64,000 nt of DNA from Rhabditophanes sp. KR3021 (lineage: Eukaryota; Nematoda; Chromadorea; Rhabditida; Alloionematidae). Shown one piece after another: positions 33,112-45,354 of this stretch (position 1 is its first letter; each line of letters opens with the position of its first letter). A program made the position numbers and the translations under genes. The DNA lies in assembly GCA_963281155.1 (NCBI GenBank), contig CAUJLY010000001.1:124001-188000 (forward strand), read 5' to 3'. The notes under the pieces are model-generated. The model saw nothing but the letters and a program-made list of their open reading frames with translations, did no database searches and was not told the DNA's origin.

Positions 33112-34376
33112 GTCTAAAAAAATATGAATATAGTGACATGCTTCTATTTAAGCTTCCTTTTAAAGTACTTTTTGTTAAATGATAACATTTGATAAAGTAA
33201 TTCTTATCAATTATGAGTAAATGACGACGTCTTTGATTGTTTTAATCTTAAGAGCTTTATGTATAAATAAAATTTCTGAATAAGAATGACAAAAACTTTA
33301 GTAGCAATGAGTCGGGTGTTGAATAATGGAATAGATAAGGTAAATAATACTTTGAATCCGAAACCATAATACATGCTATAATTGTTATATATTTTCTGAC
33401 AAACTAACAGAGACGTCAGTTTCCAATAGTTAAAAGTTGTGCAAGCACTTCCTGGGTAAATACAATATATTTTAAACGGCCTTAATACTTAAAACAAATA
33501 AGGATGAAAGCATTGGCCAAGTTGCAATTAAATATATTGGACAATTAAATAAAGTGTTCAAAGGACTCTTTCATTTTTAAGTAAACAGGTCATATAAGCG
33601 AGATACATTACTCTTGCTTAACCAAATTGTGATTTACTGAGATCATTTGAATGAAGTGTTGGTGTTATAAATGAATCCTTTAATAGATGTTGGTTTCAAA
33701 GAAAGTAATTCAAATACGAAACAAATTCACTATGCTTGTTCGATCTTTAATTCGTTCAAAGGTGTAATCATTAACTTTATGCCTGTAATAGATACATATA
33801 ATTGTCTACGCTACTCATATAGATTTTAATATTTCTTGACCAAATTATTTATTCTTTCACATTTGAAATTGGTTTTAAATATTTACATCAATTTTTTAAT
33901 GTTCAAAATTGTCAAAAACTTGGAAACAAATTGTGCATTATGAAAATATTTCTTTTATCCCAGACTGTATATGGTGTCTCTTTATTAATGAATATACATT
34001 GCCGATTGTCCATATTTAAATTTGATTCGTTCTAACATTTTTGTTCTATATTATTTTGCAGAAAAGATGAGTCAGCATTGCTTTGTGATTGTTTTTAGTA
34101 ACACCTGTATGTAAAGAATAATAATCCGTTTGTTCAGTAGTAAATACGAAGTTGATTGATGGCACTATCAATAAACTTAGTAAAAGTGTATTGAGTAATA
34201 GTGTTTTACTCTAATTGTTGACAAAGTATGAGTAAAGAGTAGTACAAGGGTTTGCCTTCAGTTCTGATGCGTCATGATGAATGCTAATGGAATATTCAAA
34301 AATATGTTCTTCATATTAATTTTTCCCATTTTGAAGTAGCGTCTTTCATTCTCTATCTATATTTTGTTAAATAATT
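33112..34376. other. intergenic, nothing recognised
   Basis: About 1.3 kb of AT-rich sequence between divergent genes; no exon, tRNA or repeat recognised. Confidence 0.45.
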
Positions 34377-34868
34377 ATGACTGATCAAACAGTTTCAAGA
34401 ATTGCTAATGCTAAGGCTGCTACTCAAAAGTACCGAGACATTCAACTATCTAAAGCTGCTTTGTGTGATCTGCTATATCCTGAATTTCTTAAACAGGAGA
34501 AAAAAATTGCTGAACAAAAGAGTAAAATTTTATGTTTGCGTAACTATCTTATTAATCAAAATGGGTTATCAAATGAAGCGATTGATGATTACTTTAATCA
34601 AAATAAAGCAATTGAACCAGCTTCTGAATTAGAGTATGTTGCCAAGTTTACTCAAACTCGTAGAAACGAAATGATTGCAGGAAGACATGTTATAAAGTAC
34701 AACAAAGCAACTATAGCAATTCAACGACTCAGCAAAGAGCGAATTAAGGAGCTGTCCGATGAAATCAGATTCGGAAAAGATTATGAAAGTAAGGTAAGAA
34801 AGCTTTTTATATTTAACAGTGAAGATCTTATCAAGGCAGATAATCATCATAATGTTTCTTCAAGTTAG
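34377..34868 (+). CDS. hypothetical helical protein
   Basis: 163 codons from ATG, highly charged and helix-forming (KYRDIQLSKAALCDLLYPEF; LKQEKKIAEQKSKILCLRNY; AIQRLSKERIKELSDEIRF), with coiled-coil tendency and no signal peptide. Codon use looks protein-like. After YESK a GTAAGA donor could end the exon, so the last residues (VRKLF...) are uncertain. No family recognised. Confidence 0.5.
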   Translation: MTDQTVSRIANAKAATQKYRDIQLSKAALCDLLYPEFLKQEKKIAEQKSKILCLRNYLINQNGLSNEAIDDYFNQNKAIEPASELEYVAKFTQTRRNEMIAGRHVIKYNKATIAIQRLSKERIKELSDEIRFGKDYESKVRKLFIFNSEDLIKADNHHNVSSS

Positions 34869-36286
34869 TCCTGCTAATGTGGCTTTTAAAATATGTCCTC
34901 AAGACTATAATTATAATGGATAAATAATAATAAACCATGTCCCGAATCAGAGGGCATCTTATAACTCATTGCAAACAAGTTCTTGAGAGTTTATAAATCG
35001 ACTATCTCCAATTCAACACAATCATTACCAACAAACCACAACTAAGTAGAACATTTTAAAGCATTTGATGATGATAATTTTCAATTGTAGATTCGTACAT
35101 TTGCAAAAAAATAAAAAGTTAATAAATGATTTGCAATAATTTAGTTCTAAAAGTGTATACTTGTATTGAATTCTTGTTATGCCAATCTTTGAACTTTTAA
35201 AGGCAAAAATCCTACATATTGCAATAATAAATTATCCACCTCATTAAATTATTACATTTTTAACATGTCTTTACCTAAAACATTAAATGCAAATTCCAGT
35301 AAAAGAGAAATAAAGATATTAAGAAGAGACTGAATTGGCTGAGAAAAGAGAGAATTTTCAATATCAAACAGGCACCAGTTTATAAACAACAGAATCAGAA
35401 AGTACCGAATCCCTATGTATAAACAACGGGCAAGAAGATTTACTTAAACAAGAGGAATAATAGACTTTATTTTATTAATTTATTCAATTATCACTTTACT
35501 GTTAAAGCTGGCAATCACTTAATTACATGTATCAAAGTACTAAACTTTATATTTAACAAACATTTAAGTTGCCTGCTATTAATTCCGAAATAAATACAGA
35601 GGGTAAAATGGCTAACAAGTTGGGTTTTTTTACAGAGTTGGTCCGGGAATGTGACTTAAACTGTTTTATCAAAAAAGTGTTTACGCCAGTTTGTAGAACT
35701 GAAAAACTTAGTTTAATGGCATAACCAAAACTTAAAAGCTCAAATAATTTGCCTGAAGAGACAGCTAATTATGTAGGATCACAAAAGGTAAAAAATATCA
35801 TTTTTTGTGCCATGAGTTTAAAAGAGTCCAAAAAGGTTTACATTCGATGATATTACGTGCAAATTACTATGTATTTACATCTTAATATTATATATGTAAA
35901 GTTATCATCTATTTAATGTTTCCAATTCTCATATTCCTCATCTTCATGTCATTCTTTCTTTGTGCTTCTCATAACTTTTGAGATAATAAAGCTACCTTCT
36001 TTACTCTTCCCTTTACTACAACTAAGATCCTCTCTCACGAATCTACAACATTAATCACAGCTCTTATGTAAAAAGGTAGAAGCCTATTTAAAAGGAATAG
36101 GCCGCCTGCTAGGCATGATAAAGAAGAGAAGTTTAAAAAAATGGATTCCATATCTGGTTGCATAAATAAAAAAACCAAGTTTAATGGCATTTAACAAAAA
36201 TATAATACTAATTACATTTACTAACCTTTATAAAGTACATAATAATACAAAACACAAAACTTGATCTTTAATTTAAATTAGCAACA
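34869..36286. other. intergenic, nothing recognised
   Basis: About 1.4 kb, AT-rich, no coding signal on either strand. Confidence 0.4.
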
Positions 36287-36523
36287 TTATTTTTCTTGTT
36301 TCTGTATCCAGTTTTTAAAATTATAAAAATGAAGATCCGTTGATTCATGCTTAAACATGGGATTACCCGAAGTCCTCTCTGTTTCTTTATCTGCAAAAAG
36401 ACTAGTAGTGCATATATTACATTTTAAATTAGAATCTGTATTTGAAAATATCCGCGGCCGACTTTCTTTCATTAGCTTCTTAAAATCGTCATAGGTAGAG
36501 TCATCCGACAAATTAGTGAACAT
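36287..36523 (-). CDS. small protein with a possible zinc-binding motif
   Basis: 78 codons. The middle reads LKCNICTTSLFADKE and the end has FKHESTDLHF, a CxxC...HxxxxxH arrangement. The Cys-to-His spacing (20 residues) is too long for a standard C2H2 finger. It could be a single-finger protein, an exon of a larger gene, or a mobile-element fragment. No neighbours help. Confidence 0.35.
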   Translation of the reverse strand: MFTNLSDDSTYDDFKKLMKESRPRIFSNTDSNLKCNICTTSLFADKETERTSGNPMFKHESTDLHFYNFKNWIQKQEK

Positions 36524-38395
36524 ATCTATATTAGAATAAAAGTGTGTTTTGTTTTAAACAATTCAACATTTTATATCTGCCCAACTTTTTTTAAAAAAAT
36601 CATCCAAATTAACTGACTTTTATTAGGTTATGCACAAATAACAGATATTGACACACATCACTTAAAATAACTATAATACAAGAAGTGTAGTTTTTGTTGT
36701 AGTTTTGTTGATGTTTTATATCTGTCTACGTTTTTTTAAAAAAATAACTAACTGACTTTATTGAGGTTATAATATAAAGATCATGTCACACATTAACAAA
36801 TGTTCATGGATGTGTTCAGGAAACCAGTTCTTCGCCCAACCACCACCCTACCAGGAAAATCACAATAACAGTAACAACACTCAGAATCATAGCCAACCAT
36901 TTGTTGTAGACAATTACAGAGATAAGTTTATAATATTATAGATGAGATTAGCATGCAATAATTATTTATATGTATATTAGCGGGCTCTTTGCAAAATTAA
37001 TGCATCTCATCACACACAAATTAATTAGGTTAAACTCGTTTTTTAGTTATCAAATATAATAGTTAATCATTAGAATACAAATGCGATCATTATTAATTAC
37101 ATCTTAATAATCTGATTTTAAAGATATCAAAAATTGTTTTATTCAGCTTTTTTGTCTGTTCCAAAAATAAGTAAATTGATCGTTTGTTGCAGTTTTGACA
37201 TTTTAATAATGAGTATAATTTATACCCTTTTCTCAAGCCAATTAATGAATGTGTTGAACCAAAGAATTATGAATTGCACCAAGCTTTATGAATAAATAAA
37301 TTTAAAATGGTCTTTTCTTTGACAGCATAGTTACTTAATACTTAATTACAAAACCAAAAATGTGCATATTTTGTAAAAAATTTTCTGAACAATTGTTCCA
37401 ACTACTAAAAGATTGAATGCTTTACCATTATCTTCAGATTTTTCCGCACTTAAAGATGACTACTCTATAGAGAACATGGTATTTTTGACAGAACCTTTCT
37501 CGACTTGAAAACTTAAATTAACAAATACTTCCTTTAAGGAAACAACATTTAAATAAATCAGTAAGTGCTTGGCTGAATCATACAAATAGAATCTGAGGCA
37601 AAAGTGAGTTCATTTCTTTACAAGGCTCCTTTTTTGACTTTTAAACAGTTACGGTTTTTAATACCTAGATAATTTCAGGAACTTTTTTTAAAATTACAAC
37701 CGTCTCAATCATTGAATCTATTTTTTTGTAAATAATTTGATATTCTGCAATAATAAATATAACGGAATAACCTCCTCAAAAAACTTTCACAAATTCTGCC
37801 TTATGCATTTTTAAGTACAAAAAATGAACACATCTGCTAAGTCATCTGGAATAAATTTAAAACATTCGGACTTTTCAATACCAAAAGTTGTTTGACTGAG
37901 TATAGCAAACATGCACAAAGGATACTTTTCAAATGTAACAATCCGAATACCAATATTGCGAATTGAGTTTATGCATCTAAATCAGCAAATGTTATATCTG
38001 CTTTGATTAGCCCATTCTCCCTTCAAACTAAACATCAAATGACTAAGCGCCACATTACAAATACATGTGATATAAGTTGTAAATAAGGACAACATCTTTT
38101 AGTTATTTAAGTGTCTTGACAAATGCATGATTTATAATTGTAATAAAAAACAATTACTATCGCACTTAATCAAATTATATTAAGCATGTATTATTTGAAA
38201 TTTTTTAGTAATTAAGATATTCTTTCATGTATTATGCCAAACTTCCCAAATATTTTCGAATCACATTTGATTCAACTTTTCTAAACAACTCTGTGGTAAT
38301 AAAATTTTAAACGATACACAATTTAATATGCCAGATTTTATTTCTGAACGATTGTTCCTACTATGAATATGAATGAATAGGTTTGAGCTTTATAA
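36524..38395. other. long intergenic stretch with a diverged direct repeat
   Basis: Segments at about 36565-36660 and 36705-36800 share TTTTATATCTG, a TTTTTTTAAAAAAAT run, ACTGACTTTATT, GGTTAT and a CACACAT end, in the same order. The rest (36.8-38.4 kb) shows nothing I recognise. Confidence 0.45.
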
Positions 38396-39627
38396 TTACT
38401 TTCTTTGGGTTCCGTCTTCAAAGAAAACTCCTCCATCGAGAGCACAATATTTGGGGCAAATTCCTTTCTCTCCAGCACCTCCATCTTTTCCTGGAGTTCC
38501 GGCTTGTCCTGGTTGTCCATCAGTTCCTGGAGCTCCTGGTTGTCCTGCAATAAAATGGTTACATTACTACCATTAGACCTCAACATACCTGGTGGTCCTT
38601 TAGGTCCTGGTGCTCCAGCTGCTCCGCTTGCCCCTGGTTGTCCATCATTTCCTGGTTGGCCGGATGGTCCTGGTGGTCCCTGAAACAAATTTATACTATT
38701 GCTAATGCAACGTTGACTTACAGCTGGTCCTGGGCTTCCGGCACCTCCATCGCTAGATTCAGCATTTGGTCCTGGTGGTCCATCTGGGCCAGGTTGTCCT
38801 GGTGCTCCGGGGGCTCCTTTAAATAATGATTAAATTAGAAGAAATGGTTCGAATTACCTGGGTTTCCGTTTGGTCCTCTTAAACAATACAAACAAAGGAA
38901 TGATTAGGAGGTCAAGGGTCATTTTACTTACGGTCCACCTGGGGCTCCTGGGCCGCCTGGGCCTCCTGGTCCTCCTGGTGCTCCTGAATCTCCACTTGGT
39001 CCTGGTTGTCCTGCTGGTCCTCTATAAAAAAGGAATACATCTTTATTCACTCATAAACTAACGGTGGTCCTGGTGGGCAAGCTTCACATGGTGGTACTAC
39101 GATTGGTTCGCAGGCTGCAGCTGAACTCTTTCCAGATGATCCTGGGGCTCCTGGTGCTCTAAAGTAACAATAGTAATCTCAAATAGATAAACAAAAGTCA
39201 ACTTGTGGTGGTGACTTTAATAGACAATTTCTTACCCGTTCTTTCCATTTCTTCCATTTTGGCCAGGTTTTCCGCCTGGACCTGGAGGTCCTGGAACACA
39301 GGTTGTTTGTTGTTGTTGAGGAGCTTGTTGTTGCTGTTGTTGAGGAGCTTGTTGTTGCTGTTGTTGGACTGGAGCAGATTCGCCGTACCCAGCTTGTCTC
39401 CCTGTTCTGTTATGTCTCATGTTGCCAATGATGGTGATTTCGCTGAAGATGTCCTTAGCAGAAGCACGACAGATGTTGATTTCGGCATTCATGGTTCTTT
39501 TGACATGATGAACATAATTGTACACCATTGGTAGTGACATGGCAATAGAAACAACTGCAATAGCAGAGAATGCCAAACAAGTGTAAGAGACGAAGCGGTA
39601 AGCTTTCAAACGGCCTTCAAAATCCAT
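38396..39627 (-). CDS. cuticle collagen
   Basis: Seven exons: 39627-39236, 39158-39063, 39021-38932, 38877-38858, 38816-38722, 38679-38589, 38544-38396. The N-terminal Col_cuticle_N domain has a signal-anchor ([20 protein letters not shown]) and a furin-type region (RHNRTGRQ), followed by a Gln/Ala/Pro tract of three QQQQ(QQ)AP blocks. Then Gly-X-Y blocks are separated by cysteine clusters ([25 protein letters not shown]), ending [19 protein letters not shown]. Exon joins keep Gly-X-Y phase throughout, including a 20-nt exon. It is a structural component of the exoskeleton, secreted by the hypodermis and cross-linked through cysteines and tyrosines. TATAAAAG lies upstream at 39674-39667. The Gln-rich tract is unusual. 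Confidence 0.93.
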
Positions 39628-39666
39628 ATTTAATTGAACCTATGAAATACTTGACAAAACCATTTC

Positions 39667-39674
39667 CTTTTATA
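39667..39674 (-). promoter_or_regulatory. TATA box of the collagen gene
   Basis: TATAAAAG on the minus strand, 40-47 nt upstream of the collagen ATG at 39627. Confidence 0.5.
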
Positions 39675-39881
39675 GTCAATTATTGTACAAAAAAACACGT
39701 TTTACTGTGATATCTAGTATCTACTCCCTACTCCTACTGGCAGTTACATAGTATTTTTCCACGAAATTAGCTAACTTGATGATGTTGTTATTTGTTATTT
39801 ACATTAACAAGTTTGCATGATAGCCGTAAATTAGTATTTTATTTAGAAGTAATAAACATGTTTTTATAATTCTTTTGCACA

Positions 39882-41361
39882 CTAACGTACAAATTCAAAT
39901 GCACGATCAGTGGTGGTGTAATGAATCAGAAGTTCATCACTTTCAGACCTAATTATTAACAGCGTATCTCGACATCCACGCAAACCAACACCTGCTTTGT
40001 CATGTCTGCTCTGAACTTGACAGTGAGTCCTTTGCCCGCTACGCAAGGCCATTGTTCTCCGATATTGTAGGAAGTGAAGGTGATTTGTACTTGATATTCT
40101 GGAGAGTGTGCTTTTATCTTGAAATAGCATTCAATTTCTCCTTTTTCCTCAGTGATTTGGTTTGGTCTGTTCAAGTTAGGTGTTGTTCTCCGCACTTGTC
40201 ACCGTTCTCTTTCACTACATCACATAAATCACCTACAAACCATCAGGACATTTGCAAATGCGACAATTATTAGGATCGGTATAACCACCATTCACACATT
40301 CTAACTCGTTACTGCAAGTTTCGTTACAATAGTCAAAACTTATAATCAGAAAATGAATACTGTTCATGTTGCCCATGTCATCTTCATAAATTTCATTTTT
40401 TGCAGTCACAGTCTTTTCCCATTTGTTGAAAAAGAATATGAATCATACAACATTGCTGAACCATATTTAAAAGGTATTCAATAATCAATTTTGCTCTCTG
40501 TTTTGATGAAATGATACAGTTCATCTTTCAAAACGTTTTCAGGATGAAGTGCTAGGTGATTATCACGATCTGCACAGGCTTGTTCATGGATGAGACCGAG
40601 TGAATGGCCAACCTCATGTTGAATGATTCCCAAATACATGCATCCATTATCGATACTTACATCTTGAGCTTTGTCATTAGCTGTCTTTTCGATCCATGAC
40701 CAACAACCCCGTCTTTTACAAACCGAATTGGTGAAGTTTTTTTTATTGGGGTATTTGACTTTTTGTATCTGATACAAGTGTTATCAGAAATACCACTTAA
40801 TGCATCCTCAATTAATGCCTTCTGTTCATTTGTAAAAGCAGAATCTAAATAATAATTAATGGGAAAAGACCAAGGAAGTGTTAATGAATCTGAAACTGTT
40901 CTTTTCTTTCGAATAACATTTCTTTTGCTGGAAGGTCTGTTTCGTCTAATATATATTTGGATATCTCGTTAATCAATTCATGTAACTGCTGTTCAGTTGA
41001 ACGTTCATCTCCTTGATGAAAATTTTGATTAGCTTTGGTGCCCTGGATAATTGGGTATTTGTTGTTATCATTAAAATTAAGCATCTCCACACCCAAACCT
41101 TTCAAAAAAATCCAACGAATCTACATCATCCTCAAATATGTCAGTGTCCTCGAACAAAGAAGTTGAAGTAGTCGTGGAGGTATCAATTGTTTTTGTCACT
41201 TTTCCGTTTCTTACTACATTTTCATCTTCTATTTTGTGTTACTCTTATTAGCACCAAACTAAAATACATAAATATTAAAATATATAGCATTAAAGTAATT
41301 GAATTCTTACGCAGAATGAATAAACAGTTGTGTACATTAAAATAAGCCAGATAGATTTCAT
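39882..41361 (-). pseudogene. astacin (NAS-type) metalloprotease with EGF and CUB parts, broken
   Basis: The pieces of a nematode astacin lie in the right order but in changing frames. They are: signal peptide MKSIWLILMYTTVYSFC, an acidic propeptide, a mature start reading RKKRTVSDSLTLPWSFPINY, a zinc site QHEVGHSLGLIHE, an altered Met-turn (SAMLYDSYSFS instead of SVMHY), an EGF core (ELECVNGGYTDPNNCRICKC) and a CUB-like tail. Frame changes occur near 41110 (a T7 run), 40910, 40735 (an A8 run), 40420 and 39995, and an in-frame TGA follows ESKIDY at about 40478. The Arg after the zinc site (normally SRxDRD) is also missing. At least five breaks plus changed motifs point to a true pseudogene, though two breaks are at homopolymers. 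Confidence 0.8.
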
Positions 41362-41775
41362 AATTGCTGAGACTTTTTATGTTTGAAAACCTTTTATAAG
41401 TCTTACATTTATCAAATCACATCTAATAAATTGAATCATTATTTGAATAAATCCAAAGAATTTTATTGTCATTATTACAAACAATCAAATTTATTATGAA
41501 TAAATAAATGACTAACCAAAGCAACTTTGTTTTAATGCATTCTTCAATCGCTTTCCTAACTTTTTGAATCATATTTTATCTTTCGATGTTTTTTGTTGTT
41601 TACCTCGTGTTTGTATCAAATTATATGAATTGTATTTTATTATTTTGCATCATTTTGAATGTCATGCCGAACATTTCCACACCTACTAACTTCAAAAAAC
41701 ATCTGTAAATTAATAATGCCTAATTATAAACATTAATATTATTAATCTTACTTTTCAGGCCTTATTTATCCAAAT
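41362..41775. other. intergenic before the receptor array
   Basis: AT-rich spacer between divergent units. A TTTTCAG just upstream of the receptor ATG (about 41752-41758) could be a trans-splice acceptor. Confidence 0.4.
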
Positions 41776-42808
41776 ATGATGTTACAGTTTGAGCAACTTT
41801 TTACTATTGCTTCTTTTCGAGAAAATGTCACAGATCTAGGTGGTTTTGAACATTATAAATATATTTTTGTATTGGAAATACTTGTCTCATGGCAAATTAT
41901 GATTTATGGAATGTTTATTATTTGTGTATTAATTAGATTTACTCCATACCACATCAATTTTAAACTGATCCTACTGCTGTTTATTTTTTACGGCGCAATT
42001 TATTTATTTTCTCATTTTGTATGCGCTGCTAATATTGTTTTTTATGATTGGGAACCAATCATTTCATTCATTACCGATTATGCCAAGATATTTGGCCAAT
42101 TAGGATTTATGCAATCAACCAGTGCTATCTTCATTGAAAGGGAAATGGCATTCAGACGTTCTAAAACTTATGAACAAGAAGGTGTCAGTAAAGTTTTAAT
42201 TCTCTTCTTTATTATTATTACCTTCACCAGTGGTGCTTCAATTTTTATTTTAATTTACGGTAAATATACAATTGATGTTTAATTAAAGAATGTTTATTTA
42301 AGGATTGATGCCAGACTACATTGCAATGACTGCCTGGGCTTTACAATCAACATTTTCCGTTGTTTATTATTTACGATTAGGTAAAGTAATTACTGAGCGA
42401 TTAGCGAAAGAAGACAAGATCAAATCTAATCTAAACTACAAATTCCAACTAAAAGAGAATAAAAGACTGTATGGACTAACACTGATGTTATTATTATTTG
42501 TGTGTGGAGCAAGTTATGTGTTATTAATTTTATACATTATTCTCAAATATTGTTTAATACCAATTGGCATTTTAACAGTGATAGTTGATTTTTTATGTTT
42601 ATTAGCAGGAAATGTCATTGTAATTAGACTTCATTTGACCCACAAACAAGGTTTTCGTAAGTTAATTAACTTTATTTTGAAGAAATCAAAGAAAATTAAC
42701 ACTGTTGTGTCAATTGATGAAAAGAAACGCGACAATGTCATATCAACAAACTCATACTTTCATCAACTTATCATGCAGTGGGATCATGGGATTAGTCCGT
42801 CACTTTAA
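41776..42808 (+). CDS. Sra-superfamily 7TM receptor, array member B1
   Basis: Exons 41776-42259 and 42303-42808, intron 43 nt (GTAAAT...TTTAAG), about 329 residues. FTPYHINFKL after TM1, EREMAFRRSKTYE after TM3 and NYKFQLKENKR before TM5 are the superfamily signatures. The C-terminal tail holds SYFHQLIMQWD. First of seven related plus-strand receptors. Likely a chemosensory GPCR. No damage. Confidence 0.8.
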
Positions 42809-43043
42809 TTGGCTACTATTAAAAAAACATATCTAGTTCTTGCTAAAAGTATATTTAATAATAATAATCTTATAATGACATATTTCGAATGAATTGTTCA
42901 ATCTTAATTAGTGTATACACAATTATTCAATATTATTTTATTTGTTCAATCTTGGTATTATTTTTATTATTTGTTATTTTACAATTGGTTTTGGTATTAT
43001 TTGAATTAGTCTATTTTTCGAAATATTCGTTGTTCTTACTATT

Positions 43044-43965
43044 ATGAATATTTATTTCAAATTTATTATATTTATTATTTTATCCAAGTAAGTTAAATTT
43101 ATTATGCTTTTTGTGAAAGTAATCACCTTCATTTTATAGTTTTTTACAAAAGATCTCTTCTCTTGATGGTTTTATTTCAACCAAAAGTATAAAATATAAA
43201 TTCAAAAATAAGTTTGAACCTAGGACGCGTATAGTTGTTATTACATCCACATTCAAGAGATTAGAACGAATGGCTGATTTGATTGTTTTGTCAAATACAT
43301 TGATGCATATAAGAGATGTATACTGGATCGTGGTTGACAGTTCTTCAACGAGATCAACATTTGTTTTTAATTTATTGATAAGAAGTAAAATTCCTTTTAC
43401 TTATGTTGGATACGACACTCCTGATAATTATGCAAGAAATAGTTGGTATCAAAAATACAAAGGCCTCCAATTAGCAAAGAAAATGTACACAAAATTGACG
43501 AAAAACTTCAAAAAAACGATTGTTTACTTTGCCGAAGATAATAATGTCTACGACATACGTCTCTTTAATGATTACATAGCAAATGTTGAAACTCTTGGTT
43601 GTTGGGGAGCAGCTTTTATCAACAACAGTTATTTAGAAGCCCCAGTAATAAAGAAAAACAAGGTTGTTGCTTTGACATATGGCAAAAAACATACAAAGCA
43701 AATGGATCTGAATGTAGCTATGTTTGCATTCAATATCAACGTCATAATGAATAATTCCACAATGAGAACAGATTCAAAATGTCTTGGTAATAAAAGTGGG
43801 GCAGAGTTATGCTTATTTGAAAATCTCAATCTAAATCTAAATGATTGTGAACCTTTTCAAACAATTCAAAATAACAAAAAAAAAGTACTTGTTTATAGAG
43901 TTAGGACAGAACATTCTAATCTCTTTAATTTTAATCCTGTTAATGGGTATAAAATGGAAATTTGA
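43044..43965 (+). CDS. GT43 glucuronyltransferase-like protein, degenerate DxD (copy 1)
   Basis: Exons 43044-43087 and 43140-43965 (52-nt intron). Type II membrane protein: short N-terminal anchor MNIYFKFIIFIILS, then a GT43 catalytic domain from IVVITSTFKRLERM. GT43 enzymes (beta-1,3-glucuronyltransferases) add GlcA from UDP-GlcA in the Golgi. The metal-binding stretch is FAEDNNVY instead of FADDDNTY, and the C-terminal UDP-binding HxR is RVRT, so catalysis is doubtful. The catalytic-base Glu region (GAELCLF) remains. It lacks the proline in PTYKRP. Neighbouring copies 2 and 3 keep the motif. It may bind without catalysing, or be on the way to a pseudogene; the frame is intact. Confidence 0.82.
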
Positions 43966-44376
43966 TAATAACTTATAAACCAATTAAAATAATTATCCAT
44001 ATATTTAACTAATAAATTTTTTCTCTCAAAATCCTTTTATTCCTTTCAATTTGAGGATAAATTGTAGGGAAAAAGCAAACAAAAAAACAAAATACATACA
44101 ATAATTTATGAAACGACTGATATTCGTTGCAATAATTTGTCAAATAACAAATATTTGGTACAAAAATTTCTTACAATAAACTATCAATGAAAAGAAGTCT
44201 TTAAACGTTTTCTTTATTTGGCCAAAAATGGTCAAATATTACTATTTACATTTGTTGTTTAAAATGAACTGAAATTTTGACAAAATAAACATAATATAAT
44301 CTTGTTTTATGACAAAAAATTCTTTTTAAATAAATGAGCTTTAATTGATCAAAAATACATTCTCATATCTTCCCTA
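43966..44376. other. intergenic between GT43 copies
   Basis: AT-rich spacer; no coding or repeat signal. Confidence 0.45.
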
Positions 44377-45354
44377 ATGCAGGTCAGCAAAATTTGTTTG
44401 CTATTTCATTTATTGCAAGTTTACATTTTTCCTTTTGTTTATAGTATTTATATGATTCATTACAGATCTTTAATTATGGCAAATAATGTTCTTGGCGATT
44501 TAATAAGTCCTCAATACTCATTACCTTTACCTTTATCTTTGCCATATACAAATATTACATATTTACAAGATAGTCCTCCCCATAAATCACCCCCATCTTC
44601 CAGGAATAAAAGCACTTTAATTATTGTTGTTACTCCGACCTACAAAAGGCCTGCAAGGATTGCAGATATGGTTGTACTTTCAAATACATTAGCTCACATT
44701 AAAGACTTGCATTGGCTTGTTATCGAAGATACTACCATTAAATCAAAACTTGTCCACAAATTACTTGTCAGAAGCGGCATTACTTTTAACTATTTAACTG
44801 TCAAAACACCTCGAGGATATCCCAAAAAAGGATGGTTTCAGAGAGATAAAGCTATTCAGTATATTGCCAAAAATCACCAAACATTAACTCACAACTACAA
44901 GCATGCTGTTATATATTTTGCAGATGATGATAACGCCTATGACTTGAGGTTATTTAATGATTACATTAGAAATGTGCGAAGATTTGGAGTATGGGCAGGA
45001 TCATTCCTTGACAAAAGTATTTTCGAATCTCCAGTGGTAAATGATGAACATAAATTGATTGGCTTTACATCAGGGCGAAAGAATAAAATACGTGATTTCA
45101 GTATCGATATGGGGATGTTTGCGTTTTCGGTCCATGAAGCAATTAAACATCCTCGTTTTACAATTGGCAAAAGTTGCAATCGTCTCAACATAGCACCTGA
45201 GCCATGCCTTATTCGAAAATTGGGCTTCAAATTAGAAGAGGCAGAAGTTTTCAACACCATTCAAGAAATATTATTCTTCCATGTCCAGACAAAAAAACCA
45301 TTGTTATCAAAAACCAAACCAAACAGGGGCTACTCAACTGAATATTCTTATTAA
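44377..45354 (+). CDS. GT43 glucuronyltransferase-like protein (copy 2)
   Basis: 325 residues in one frame. A hydrophobic N-terminus (ICLLFHLLQVYIFPFVYSIY) and a Pro/Ser-rich stem precede the catalytic domain: IIVVTPTYKRPARIAD, NTLAHIKDLHWLVIED, PKKGWFQRDKA, and the DxD motif YFADDDNAYDLRLF. The acceptor-side core is FSIDMGMFAFS and the base Glu lies in APEPCLIRKL; the end has FHVQTKKP (HVR/HTR in relatives). All key residues of the family are present apart from the R to Q change, so an active Golgi glycosyltransferase is plausible. The start may involve a first intron as in copies 1 and 3, but none fits the phase. Confidence 0.85.
   Translation: MQVSKICLLFHLLQVYIFPFVYSIYMIHYRSLIMANNVLGDLISPQYSLPLPLSLPYTNITYLQDSPPHKSPPSSRNKSTLIIVVTPTYKRPARIADMVVLSNTLAHIKDLHWLVIEDTTIKSKLVHKLLVRSGITFNYLTVKTPRGYPKKGWFQRDKAIQYIAKNHQTLTHNYKHAVIYFADDDNAYDLRLFNDYIRNVRRFGVWAGSFLDKSIFESPVVNDEHKLIGFTSGRKNKIRDFSIDMGMFAFSVHEAIKHPRFTIGKSCNRLNIAPEPCLIRKLGFKLEEAEVFNTIQEILFFHVQTKKPLLSKTKPNRGYSTEYSY

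Noticed and set aside
39205..39534. Plus-strand frames over the collagen (Leu/Trp/Ser-rich)
   Set aside because: Antisense shadows of Gly-X-Y codons.
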